Source of the DNA: Clostridia bacterium
Lineage (GTDB): Bacteria > Bacillota > Clostridia > Christensenellales > UBA1242
Assembly (NCBI GenBank): GCA_017537405.1
Contig: JAFYKU010000014.1
Span: 1 to 12,886 of the forward strand
Length of the DNA stretch: 12,886 nucleotides
Direction of reading: 5' to 3'
This document shows, in pieces, positions 6,064-12,825 of this stretch (the first letter of the stretch is position 1; each line of letters begins with the position of its first letter). The notes under the pieces were generated by a model that saw nothing but the letters and a program-made list of their open reading frames with translations, searched no databases and had not been told where the DNA came from. The position numbers were made by a program, and so were the translations under genes.

Positions 6064-6789
6064 ATGTTAAACTGCGGTGTGCATTTAAAAATTCAATGTG
6101 AATATATTGGTACCAAGTATGTGGGCTTCCAAACACAAATTGGTCAGCGTACTATCCAAAATGAATTAGAAAAAGCGATTTCGCGTTATTTTGCTGCGCC
6201 GGTAAAAGTTGTCGGCAGTGGGCGTACCGATGCCGGTGTCCATGCGGTCGGGCAGGTTGTGTCTTGTTTGTGTCCGCGCGAAGATGTGAAAATCTATCAG
6301 TTTTTGTTGGGCGTCAACAGTTACTTACCGTCCGATATCGCGGTGACGGCGGCGGAAATTTTACCCAAGTTTAACGCGCGCAGTGACGCCAAAGCCAAAA
6401 CTTACATTTATAAATGTTATGTTTCGCCGACCCGTCATCCGTCCATGGATGTTGACCATTGGCAACTTTATAAACCAGTTGATATCGAACGCCTGCGTAC
6501 CCAAGCCCAAGTTTTGGTGGGTACACATGATTTTACTGCGTTCTGTGCCGAGCTGCGTGATAAGAGTCCGATACGGACAATTTACAGTCTTGACATTCAA
6601 ACACCGACACCGCATGAGATTTGGTTTGTAATTCGTGGCAACGGATTTTTACATAATATGGTGCGGATTATCGTGGGAACTTTGTTGGAAAAGTCCGATG
6701 TGCAAGCGGTGTTAAAATCGCGTGACCGCCGCCGTGCTGGCAAGACCGCACCCGCCAAAGGACTGACCCTGTACAATGTCGAATATTAA
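6064..6789 (+). CDS. truA: tRNA pseudouridine(38-40) synthase TruA
   Basis: TruA isomerises uridines 38-40 in the anticodon stem-loop of many tRNAs. The catalytic Asp is D56 in GSGRTDAGVHA, and the substrate-binding GNGFLHNMVRIIVGTL motif near the end and the closing APAKGLTLYNVEY are typical. At 241 residues it is within the family's usual size. The frame opens at a TTG (6055), but ATG 6064 places the first conserved strand (VHLKIQCEYIGT) only a few residues in. GTG 6079 is another possibility, since it begins exactly at that strand. No clear Shine-Dalgarno precedes any of these. It lies 20 bases after mnmA and is probably co-transcribed; the tRNA-Pro promoter follows its stop codon at once. 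Confidence 0.95.
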   Translation: MLNCGVHLKIQCEYIGTKYVGFQTQIGQRTIQNELEKAISRYFAAPVKVVGSGRTDAGVHAVGQVVSCLCPREDVKIYQFLLGVNSYLPSDIAVTAAEILPKFNARSDAKAKTYIYKCYVSPTRHPSMDVDHWQLYKPVDIERLRTQAQVLVGTHDFTAFCAELRDKSPIRTIYSLDIQTPTPHEIWFVIRGNGFLHNMVRIIVGTLLEKSDVQAVLKSRDRRRAGKTAPAKGLTLYNVEY

Positions 6790-6792
6790 CGG

Positions 6793-6821
6793 TTGAAGTT
6801 TTCAGCGCCTTATGTTACGAT
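6793..6821 (+). promoter_or_regulatory. Promoter of tRNA-Pro
   Basis: TTGAAG (6793-6798), a 17-bp spacer and TACGAT (6816-6821) with a TGT extended -10 element give a start near 6828, nine bases before the tRNA. It begins four bases after the truA stop codon, so read-through from the mnmA-truA operon may also contribute. Confidence 0.6.
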
Positions 6822-6836
6822 GAAGCGTTATCCAAT

Positions 6837-6911
6837 CGGGGCGTAGCGTAGTGGTATCGCGCAAGTCTGGGGGGCTTGAGGTCGTGGGTTCAATTCCCGC
6901 CGCTCCGACCA
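6837..6911 (+). tRNA. tRNA-Pro, anticodon GGG
   Basis: The acceptor stem CGGGGCG (6837-6843) pairs with CGCTCCG (6901-6907) with one G-T wobble. The anticodon stem CAAGT/GCTTG holds loop CTGGGGG, giving anticodon GGG. The T-arm GTGGG/CCCGC carries TTCAATT, the discriminator is A (6908) and CCA (6909-6911) is encoded. It decodes CCC and CCU; a UGG isoacceptor must be elsewhere in the genome. Confidence 0.95.
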
Positions 6912-6955
6912 CAAACAAGTAGCAAGAGAATGTGTTCCAATGTATAAAAATGTCG

Positions 6956-6993
6956 ATAAATTTGCCCTTGTGATTTTGGGCATTTAAATTTAT
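6956..6993 (+). terminator. Bulged hairpin after tRNA-Pro, possible weak terminator
   Basis: ATAAATTT-GCCC (6956-6967) pairs with GGGC-(ATTT)-AAATTTAT (6978-6993) around a 10-base loop, giving 12 bp with a four-base bulge. No clean U-tract follows, so termination strength is doubtful. The hairpin overlaps the next promoter: the -35 box lies in the loop and the right arm runs into the -10 box. Confidence 0.35.
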
Positions 6994-6996
6994 AAT
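6968..6996 (+). promoter_or_regulatory. Promoter of the metal exporter gene, start-codon proximal
   Basis: TTGTGA (6968-6973), a 17-bp spacer and a perfect TATAAT (6991-6996) end eight bases before the ATG at 7005. Predicted transcription starts within a few bases of the ATG, again without a Shine-Dalgarno. The overlap with the hairpin at 6956-6993 is unusual. Confidence 0.65.
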
Positions 6997-7004
6997 ATTG
7001 CACA

Positions 7005-7928
7005 ATGGCTTATTGGGAAGTATTTTTAGAAGCTTTAATTGATAGCAGCAAGGCCTTGCCGATTTTATTGGTGGTTTATTTCTTGATTGAGTTCATCGAA
7101 GACAAATGGGCGAATAAGTTGCACAACAATCATTTATTGCGTGGTAAAGCCAGTCCGGTTTTAGGTGCTTTGGTCGGCTCTGTGCCGCAGTGTGGTTTTT
7201 CGGTAGTAGCGACCGATTTGTTTACACATGGTATTATACCGGTTGGTACATTGTTATCAATTTTCGTGGCAACCAGTGATGAAGCTTTGCCGTTGTTAAT
7301 GGCGCATCCAGAAAACTGGTTAGCGATTGTTGTATTGATAGTTGCTAAAATTGGCATTGCAATTTTGGTTGGTTACTTGGCAAATTTAACATTCCGTTTG
7401 TTTTATCGCCGTTCGCCTGTAATGACCGAACTTGGCTGTCGTCATGCGCAACATACACATCATAACAATCAAGATGCAGAAGAACATACACATGTTTTGC
7501 ATAACGGTTGTTGTCATCATAGTGTGGACGAAAAACATTTTGACTGGAAACACCCTTTGTTACACAGTTTGAAAATTTGGATTTTCATTTTTGCGGTTAG
7601 TTTCTTGTTTGGTTGTATTGCCGATGTTTGGGTTGGTCATGACCAATTAACTGCGTTCTTGAATGCGAATATCTGGTTACAACCGTTATTAGCTGTTTTT
7701 GTTGGTTTAATTCCAAATTGTGCCGCGAGTGTAGTTTTGACGGAATTTTATTTGGTCGGCGGTTTGACTTTTAGCGCTTTGTTGGGTGGATTATGTGTCA
7801 ATGCTGGTTTGGGGATTATTTTCTTATTACGCCAAAAGAAATTATGGCGTGAAAAATTCTTTGTAATCGGTTGGTTATTAACCGTAAGTTTGTTGGTAGG
7901 CTATGCATTCTTGTGGTTAAACATTTAA
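7005..7928 (+). CDS. Putative heavy-metal exporter (PF11449/ArsP_2-like permease) with His/Cys-rich loop
   Basis: This 307-residue polytopic membrane protein resembles the putative 10-TM heavy-metal exporter family (PF11449), often named arsenic efflux or manganese transporter. Two inverted halves each carry a signature: GSVPQCGFS (58-66) with ATSDEALP (89-96), and GLIPNCAAS (234-242) with GGLCVNAGLG (261-270). The paired PQCG and PNCA cysteines are typical of this fold. The loop between the halves (145-183) is loaded with metal-binding residues: Cys145, Cys169-170 and ten or more histidines. That suggests a metal sensor or chaperone function on one membrane face, with divalent metal rather than arsenite as cargo; this is inference. 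It is monocistronic, with a proximal promoter and a terminator placed inside the convergent gene. Confidence 0.85.
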   Translation: MAYWEVFLEALIDSSKALPILLVVYFLIEFIEDKWANKLHNNHLLRGKASPVLGALVGSVPQCGFSVVATDLFTHGIIPVGTLLSIFVATSDEALPLLMAHPENWLAIVVLIVAKIGIAILVGYLANLTFRLFYRRSPVMTELGCRHAQHTHHNNQDAEEHTHVLHNGCCHHSVDEKHFDWKHPLLHSLKIWIFIFAVSFLFGCIADVWVGHDQLTAFLNANIWLQPLLAVFVGLIPNCAASVVLTEFYLVGGLTFSALLGGLCVNAGLGIIFLLRQKKLWREKFFVIGWLLTVSLLVGYAFLWLNI

Positions 7929-7938
7929 GTTATAACAT

Positions 7939-8688
7939 TTAGGCAACTTTTTCCGCAGGTATTTCATCTGCGGTTTTTTCGCTAGTACCAATAACTTTAC
8001 CATCATGGCTGATGACCACAAAATGACGGTCGCCGGTTTCGGTGACGAATGACACAAACCAGTAGGGTGTATTAATTGTGCTGTTATCGCATAAAATTTT
8101 GGTCGAACTTTCCATGCGTGTATCCGTACTAATTACACCGTTCAAAGCTTGGCACGCAATTTCCAAAGCGGTTTCCCAACTGATTGCTTCTGCGGGCATG
8201 ACAGGGGTTAAGTCAACGGTGCCAATGGTTTCGCCGTTTGCTTGGAATGTTACGGAAACTTTGGCATTCACATCTAACGCATTTTCCAAGTCTCCTGCGT
8301 AATTATTGCCGTAAGGATTTTTTTCCAAAACCAAAGTCTTGGGCGCTTGGTCATCAATTTGGATTACGGTTGTGATGCAGCCATTGTAAACAATTTTGTC
8401 GTTAGTTGGTTCGACCGATAGCACAGTAAAAGCGACTGTTGGTGTGGCAATACCGTCCGCTTGATAATCGGTTTCGCGGATACCACTGTATAATTGAACA
8501 TTGCCAATCGGGTTATCTGTGCCTGCGGTTTTTAAGTAAAAGCGAGCTTCGGCGATGTTTTCCAGCGCCATTTGGTAAGTATTTCCGCGACCAAAATTAA
8601 TAATGCCAATGATACTAATGACGGCGGCTAAGGCTACAATACCAATGCCCAGCCAAACTTTTTTGTTGAAAAATTTTTTGCGTTTCAT
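7939..8688 (-). CDS. Single-span extracytoplasmic protein with PepSY-like C-terminus
   Basis: The 249-residue protein has a basic N-terminus (MKRKKFFNKK), one membrane helix (about 12-32) and a large outside domain. It is best read as a signal anchor, because no cleavage or lipobox motif is evident. The last 70 residues (ISWETALEIACQAL at 169-182, then a long gap, PYWFVSFVTETGDRHFVVIS and HDGKVIG) have the helix-strand-strand pattern of PepSY-like domains, which often modulate extracellular proteases; this assignment is tentative. It lies 47 bases downstream of the 165-residue gene and is probably its operon partner. No Shine-Dalgarno precedes the ATG. The 3' end doubles as the terminator of the convergent exporter gene, so codons for DEIPAEK are constrained by a hairpin. 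Confidence 0.8.
   Translation of the reverse strand: MKRKKFFNKKVWLGIGIVALAAVISIIGIINFGRGNTYQMALENIAEARFYLKTAGTDNPIGNVQLYSGIRETDYQADGIATPTVAFTVLSVEPTNDKIVYNGCITTVIQIDDQAPKTLVLEKNPYGNNYAGDLENALDVNAKVSVTFQANGETIGTVDLTPVMPAEAISWETALEIACQALNGVISTDTRMESSTKILCDNSTINTPYWFVSFVTETGDRHFVVISHDGKVIGTSEKTADEIPAEKVA
7953..7979 (+). terminator. Intrinsic terminator of the exporter gene, inside the opposing CDS
   Basis: CCGCAG (7953-7958) and CTGCGG (7968-7973) form a perfect 6-bp GC-rich stem with a 9-base loop, followed directly by six T residues (7974-7979). It is oriented for plus-strand transcripts and lies 25 bases after the exporter's stop codon. It falls entirely within the last codons of the minus-strand gene at 7939-8688. 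On the minus strand A residues, not T, follow the stem, so it should not stop that gene. Confidence 0.8.
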
Positions 8689-8735
8689 AGCCCATATTTA
8701 TGGTAACACACAGCACAATATGCAAAAAATGTCGG

Positions 8736-9233
8736 TTAGTATTTGTAATAAGTGAAAGTAATTTCCTTGCTGAAAGAACCGCAAGTGATGAGTAGTTTAC
8801 CCGTTGGTCGTTCATTGTATTTGTTAAATTCGGGACAGTTAGTACGCACATGTAAATAAAACATACCAGGATGGTAAGCTTGTGTAATAGTGTTGTGGTG
8901 CATATCTTGAACTTCTAAAAATTCTTCGGCGCCGTCATAGATTTTAAAAGTAATTGGTGTCGATAAAGCTTGGTCCATTTCGGTACCTGTACGCAAAATA
9001 AAACTTTGGTCTATGGTAATGTTACAAGTATAATTGCCGTGGTTTAATCCAGATAATTCACTAATTTGTAAATCATTTGGTGCTGTTGTTTCCGTCACAA
9101 ATCCACGCAGTAATAATCCCAAACCCATTAACAATAACCCAAAAACCAAAACGACAGCGGTAATAATGCGATACTTCTTTGTACGCGAAGCCGTAATCAA
9201 ATCAAACTTTGGTTTGTCTGCATTTGTCCCCAT
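8736..9233 (-). CDS. Hypothetical single-span membrane-anchored protein
   Basis: The 165-residue protein starts with a polar cytoplasmic stretch of about 20 residues, then one membrane helix (23-43, ITAVVLVFGLLLMGLGLLL) and an outside domain rich in beta-strands. Cys70, Cys133 and Cys151 lie in the outside part. No family is recognised. It shares its overall plan with the 249-residue protein 47 bases downstream (basic segment, one helix, extracytoplasmic domain), so the two may act together at the cell surface. A TATATA box lies eight bases before the ATG on the minus strand, but no good -35 box is seen. No Shine-Dalgarno is visible. It is divergent from the symporter gene at 9291. Confidence 0.75.
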   Translation of the reverse strand: MGTNADKPKFDLITASRTKKYRIITAVVLVFGLLLMGLGLLLRGFVTETTAPNDLQISELSGLNHGNYTCNITIDQSFILRTGTEMDQALSTPITFKIYDGAEEFLEVQDMHHNTITQAYHPGMFYLHVRTNCPEFNKYNERPTGKLLITCGSFSKEITFTYYKY

Positions 9234-9252
9234 AAGATTTATATATAGTATG

Positions 9253-9282
9253 CTGATAAATTACATTTTTAGCAAATAGAAT
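9253..9282 (+). promoter_or_regulatory. Probable promoter of the symporter gene, start-codon proximal
   Basis: CTGATA (9253-9258), an 18-bp spacer and TAGAAT (9277-9282) end eight bases before the ATG at 9291. Both boxes are imperfect. The spacing to the start codon matches the better promoters before mnmA and the exporter gene, which is the main reason to believe it. Confidence 0.45.
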
Positions 9283-9290
9283 ATTAACAG

Positions 9291-10697
9291 ATGAAAGTGA
9301 CGCAGCGTGACAAGTTAGCTTACGGCGTTGGTGCTTTTGGTTATGGCACGGTTAACCAGATGCTCAATAATTTTCTCATGTTTTTTGGCACGGGAATTTT
9401 GGGTTTGTCGGGAACTTTAATGGGTCTAGCCATAGCAATTTCAACCGTTTGGGACGCAGCTACGGACCCATTGGTTGGCGCCTTATCGGATAATTACCGC
9501 GGCCGTTTGGGTAAGCGTCACTTGTTCATGCTTTTAGGTTGTGTTGGTGTTGCTTTTTTAAATTTGTTAATTTGGGGGATTAATCCCGCCTGGAACGAAA
9601 CCATTAAATTTTTAGCGTTGTTGGGTATTCTGTTATTGATTGAAACATTCAATACCGTTTATTCTACACCGTACGCAGCGCTCGGTTTTGACATGAGTCA
9701 AACTTATCACGAACGCACCAGTATTCAAAGCTACAAAACTGTGTTTCAATCCGCTTCACTCATGGTGCCGTCATTGTTAATGGGTTTGGTTTTAAATCCC
9801 AAGATGCTAGCGACTATGCATACCGCGGTGGGTGGCTATCACTTGATTGCTTTGATTACCAGTTGTCTGTGTTTGTTAACTGGTTTGCTTGCAATTTTCG
9901 GTACACGACATTTTCGTACACAACCTACCACACAACCACAAAGTGTCTCGCCGTCCGCTAAGAAAGTTTCCGTGCTGGGCGAGTTCTTTGCCGTTTTGGA
10001 CAACCGCAACAATGTTTTTTTAATTGCGGCTTACGCGATTGCGTTATCGTGTAGTGCGTTTTTAACCACTTTGGGTATGCATGTTTTTACCTACACTTTT
10101 CATTTCACATCGTGGCAAATTTCTTTTGTGCTGGGTTGCTTGGTTGTGGGGGTGATTGCCGGACAACCCTTGTGGTGTTTTGTGAGTAACCGTATTGGTA
10201 AAAAAAATACGATACAAACAGCATTGTGGGTGGTTTTGCTGGGAGTGACTGGTTTTGCTTTATTACTCACGGCGCGTATTTTTTTACCGCATAACTGTGT
10301 GCTGTGGTTGTTGGCGTTGAATATTTTTATTATTAGTAGTGGAGTTGGCTGTATTTATTCACTGCCGATTAGTATGTTTGCCGACAACATTAAAAATGAA
10401 AGCACTGCGATGGCAACGGGGTTTTTAACATTTTGTACTAAATGCACGAATGCGGTCGTGACTTTTTTAGTGGGTTTTATGTTGGATTGGGTGGGTTTTC
10501 AAAGTGGTATCGCGACCCAGACTTTGCATGTTAGTACGGCACTGGGTTGGTTACTGGTGGGCGGGGTGACCGTGTCGGCTGTGATTGCGTGGTTTTTGTT
10601 TGGGAAATATCAAGACAAAGCCCATGACAATGTGGTATCTTATCAAGATGAAACTAAGCAGTCCGTCAAACCAAACACCAAAGTGCGTTCTGTGTGA
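9291..10697 (+). CDS. GPH-family (MelB-like) cation:sugar symporter
   Basis: This 468-residue protein has about 12 hydrophobic segments and belongs to the glycoside-pentoside-hexuronide:cation symporter branch of the major facilitator superfamily (MFS_2). The N-terminal signature is clear: DKLAYGVGAFGYG at 7-19, WDAATDPLVGALSD at 54-67 and GRLGKRH at 71-77. Asp55 and Asp59 match in spacing the Na+-site aspartates of MelB. Family members import sugars or related compounds with Na+, H+ or Li+; the substrate is not predictable here, and no glycosidase or regulator sits alongside. The C-terminus is hydrophilic. The last 50 bases overlap the start of the dihydrouridine synthase gene in another frame, so the two are probably co-transcribed. 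Confidence 0.9.
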   Translation: MKVTQRDKLAYGVGAFGYGTVNQMLNNFLMFFGTGILGLSGTLMGLAIAISTVWDAATDPLVGALSDNYRGRLGKRHLFMLLGCVGVAFLNLLIWGINPAWNETIKFLALLGILLLIETFNTVYSTPYAALGFDMSQTYHERTSIQSYKTVFQSASLMVPSLLMGLVLNPKMLATMHTAVGGYHLIALITSCLCLLTGLLAIFGTRHFRTQPTTQPQSVSPSAKKVSVLGEFFAVLDNRNNVFLIAAYAIALSCSAFLTTLGMHVFTYTFHFTSWQISFVLGCLVVGVIAGQPLWCFVSNRIGKKNTIQTALWVVLLGVTGFALLLTARIFLPHNCVLWLLALNIFIISSGVGCIYSLPISMFADNIKNESTAMATGFLTFCTKCTNAVVTFLVGFMLDWVGFQSGIATQTLHVSTALGWLLVGGVTVSAVIAWFLFGKYQDKAHDNVVSYQDETKQSVKPNTKVRSV

Positions 10698-11541
10698 GCC
10701 ACAAATTTTGGCGGCACCCTTAGCTGGCTGGACGGACTATGCTTTTCGTGCGGTCTTAATGGAATGTGGCGCACGCGAAGTTTGGACCGAAATGATTAAT
10801 GCCACTGCGCTAGTGCGCGAAAACCAAAAGACGCTTGCGATGTTAAAGACCGAACACAGAGACGGGGTGCGACAAGTTGTGCAACTCTTTGGTTGTGAGC
10901 CAGCCGATTTTGTCACAGTGATTGAATCCGGTATATTGTCCGATTATGATGAAGTCAATTTAAACATGGGGTGTCCGGCACCCAAGATTGTCAAGAATCA
11001 TTGCGGCTGTGCTTTGATGCGCCACATGGACCAAGCCGAACATTTAATCGCCCTCTGTGCCGCGGCAGTAAAGAAAACGGGACAGCAATTAAGCGTCAAA
11101 TTCCGTTTGGGTTGGGACCACAATATTGCGGTCGAATTTGCGCAAATGTGTGTGCGCGCTGGCGCTACGCGTTTAATTGTGCATGGGCGTTTGGGTGTTG
11201 ACGGTTACCGTGGTACCGCGGATTATGCCGCCATTGCTGTTGTGAAAGCCGCCGTATCCGTACCGGTGATTGCAAATGGTGATGTGCGTGACCGCGCCAG
11301 TTTGGAAAAATGTTTAGCGGAAACTCATGCCGATGGGGTCATGATTGGTCGCGCTTTGTGTGGCGCTCCGTGGAAAATAAAACTTGATGACCAAGTTCCG
11401 ACCTATGAGCGTATTGTTGAGTTAATGCAAATGCAACGCCGTTTACATAACGCCAATCCTAGTGACTTAATTAAACATTGGTTGTGTTATCAGAAGCAGT
11501 TGAAAAAATATTATCCGGATTATCCGGTTCCGGCTTTGTAG
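10648..11541 (+). CDS. dus: tRNA-dihydrouridine synthase
   Basis: Dus enzymes use FMN and NADPH to reduce specific D-loop uridines of tRNA to dihydrouridine. The TIM-barrel signatures are in order: LAAPLAGWTDYAFR (21-34), TEMINA (47-52), the catalytic Cys109 in LNMGCPAPK, SVKFRLGW with Lys151, IVHGRLG with His179, and the phosphate loops IANGDV (208-213) and MIGRALCGAPW (232-242). ATG 10648 gives 297 residues; the frame runs back to 10585, but those extra 21 residues lie deep inside the symporter gene and resemble nothing. The helical C-terminus is short: after IKHWLCYQKQLKKYY the protein ends within about ten residues, so some 20-40 residues of the usual tail are missing. The last 71 bases overlap the convergent VanW gene. 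Subtype is probably DusB-like but unproven. Confidence 0.92.
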   Translation: MKLSSPSNQTPKCVLCEPQILAAPLAGWTDYAFRAVLMECGAREVWTEMINATALVRENQKTLAMLKTEHRDGVRQVVQLFGCEPADFVTVIESGILSDYDEVNLNMGCPAPKIVKNHCGCALMRHMDQAEHLIALCAAAVKKTGQQLSVKFRLGWDHNIAVEFAQMCVRAGATRLIVHGRLGVDGYRGTADYAAIAVVKAAVSVPVIANGDVRDRASLEKCLAETHADGVMIGRALCGAPWKIKLDDQVPTYERIVELMQMQRRLHNANPSDLIKHWLCYQKQLKKYYPDYPVPAL

Positions 11542-12766
11542 GCTTTGTTTCGCGTTGGTTTAAGGTGTAATAATGCGGAGTAGCTTGATAAGTATTGCGG
11601 CGTAATTTCTTGCGTGATAGGCGGCGGCTACCTTGGTAAGTTTCAATGTAAGTATCGACCACATGACCTAATTGTCCGCTTTTGGTTAAACTGCGTTCGT
11701 AATCATGGGGGTGTAAACCGTAATCTTGAATGATGTCCGCGGATAATGTTTCGTCCCATTTTTCTTTGGGTTCCAGAGTTTTAACAATATCGGTGTCTAA
11801 ACGGTAGGTAATGTTCGGACCTTTGTCGCGTCCATAAATCGTAACGGATAAGCGGTGATTGTGGAAGCTGGTTTCAAAGTAAATTGGTGCGCCAGTATTA
11901 TTAATAAACCGTAAATCCGAACTGCCGGAGACCATGGCATCGTGACCCAATGGCACATAATTTGAGCGTAAACTGTGGTGGTGTGATTCGGTAATTTGTA
12001 ACCCGGCTTGCACGGCAGCATTAAATAAGGTGGTGCTCACTTGGCAAACCCCGCCACCGATGCCGTCAACATATTCACCGTTAATGATAATTTTGGCTTC
12101 GCGAAAACCTTGTTCCGCAGTGCGTTTTCCAACAATTTGGTTGAAAGAAACTTGTTCGCCTGCGTTGACGCGCAACCCATTAAATTTACCCAATGCCAGA
12201 GCAATATTGTGCTCACGGTCGGGGTTATTCGTGCAGTTGGTGCTAAACCGTGCGCGTTCTTTGATGTTCTGTATAATTTGTGCGGGTGGTGTTGGTTCTA
12301 ATGTTTTGTAGCGTACGCGAACCACGGGGTACTGGTTACCTTTGAGTGCGGATAGAATTTCGTTGTATAAAAGTTCACGGTCAATGACGCGTCCTGTTTT
12401 TTGACGGCTGACAGTGAAACGCGGTGTGGCGTGCGGGTGAAAATCAATCTGTCCGTCAAATGCTTGGATTTCGTATTGGGGTGCAATGCGGTCAATGTAT
12501 TGCACGATGTCGGGGAATGCACCTTGGAAGGTGTCGCTTTCTGTCATCGAAATGGCACGCGAAAATAAACTCTTGCCGTGGGTTAGTTGGTATTTGTCCG
12601 TGTAATTGTACCAGCCGCCTTGTAAAATTTTGTCGGTTAAGACAACTTGGTGTTCGCCAAAGTCCAAAGTTAAAACGGTCGGCGCACCGGCGGGCACCCA
12701 AGCGCCAAACAAAGTGGTGACCAGTGCCACGCACACGCCCAAAATGTAACATCTTTTGTGGTTCAT
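11471..12766 (-). CDS. VanW-family cell-surface protein
   Basis: The 431-residue protein begins with a signal peptide or anchor (NHKRCYILGVCVALVTTLFG). A region at about 40-160 resembles the peptidoglycan-binding-like domain that often precedes VanW. The VanW domain itself spans about 173-312: FSTNCTNNPDREHNI, GEQVSFNQIVGKRT, GGGVCQVSTTLFNAA and HHHSLRSNYVPLGHDAMV are its hallmarks. Residues 325-400 look like a diverged G5-type domain, and the tail is low-complexity and rich in Pro, Asn and Thr. VanW proteins were named from a vancomycin-resistance cluster, but most, like this one, sit outside such clusters and have an unknown cell-envelope role. No vanA/H/X-type gene is near. No Shine-Dalgarno precedes the ATG. 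The 3' end overlaps dus tail to tail by 71 bases. Confidence 0.9.
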   Translation of the reverse strand: MNHKRCYILGVCVALVTTLFGAWVPAGAPTVLTLDFGEHQVVLTDKILQGGWYNYTDKYQLTHGKSLFSRAISMTESDTFQGAFPDIVQYIDRIAPQYEIQAFDGQIDFHPHATPRFTVSRQKTGRVIDRELLYNEILSALKGNQYPVVRVRYKTLEPTPPAQIIQNIKERARFSTNCTNNPDREHNIALALGKFNGLRVNAGEQVSFNQIVGKRTAEQGFREAKIIINGEYVDGIGGGVCQVSTTLFNAAVQAGLQITESHHHSLRSNYVPLGHDAMVSGSSDLRFINNTGAPIYFETSFHNHRLSVTIYGRDKGPNITYRLDTDIVKTLEPKEKWDETLSADIIQDYGLHPHDYERSLTKSGQLGHVVDTYIETYQGSRRLSRKKLRRNTYQATPHYYTLNQRETKPTKPEPDNPDNIFSTASDNTTNV

Positions 12767-12780
12767 TTATCTTTATTTTG

Positions 12781-12796
12781 TGTAAAGCTCTTTACA
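12781..12796. promoter_or_regulatory. Operator-like palindrome between vanW and the right-hand promoter
   Basis: TGTAAAG-CT-CTTTACA is a perfect 7-2-7 inverted repeat. Its right arm contains the -35 box of the promoter at 12791-12819, and its left end lies 15 bases upstream of the VanW start. A dimeric repressor bound here would block the rightward promoter and perhaps vanW too. It may instead be chance, since TTTACA is a favoured -35 box in this genome. Confidence 0.45.
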
Positions 12797-12819
12797 AATA
12801 TTAAAGATTGACCTATAAT
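12791..12819 (+). promoter_or_regulatory. Strong promoter reading out of the window
   Basis: TTTACA (12791-12796), exactly 17 bp and a perfect TATAAT (12814-12819) predict transcription from about A12826. The same box pair and spacing drive mnmA and the minus-strand tRNA at the left edge. Unlike mnmA, no start codon follows at 7-9 bases that opens a long frame. Confidence 0.85.
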
Positions 12820-12825
12820 AGATGC

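Noticed and set aside
10585..10647. Earlier ATG for the dihydrouridine synthase
   Set aside because: The added residues resemble no Dus N-terminus and lie inside the symporter's coding region; ATG 10648 is closer to the first conserved barrel strand.
11501..11527. Minus-strand terminator for the VanW gene (CCGGATAATCCGG followed by a T-run)
   Set aside because: The stem is only about five bp and lies some 40 bases before the VanW stop codon, so it would cut the message inside the gene.
12424..12752. Long open frames in other phases across the VanW gene
   Set aside because: They are shadows of the VanW reading frame, with no family resemblance or start signals.
11471..12766. Vancomycin-resistance determinant
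   Set aside because: VanW alone does not confer resistance, and no vanH, vanA/B, vanX or vanRS homologue is present.
12781..12796. TnrA/GlnR-type site
   Set aside because: The half-site spacing is one base short of TGTNA-N7-TNACA, and no nitrogen gene is in view.
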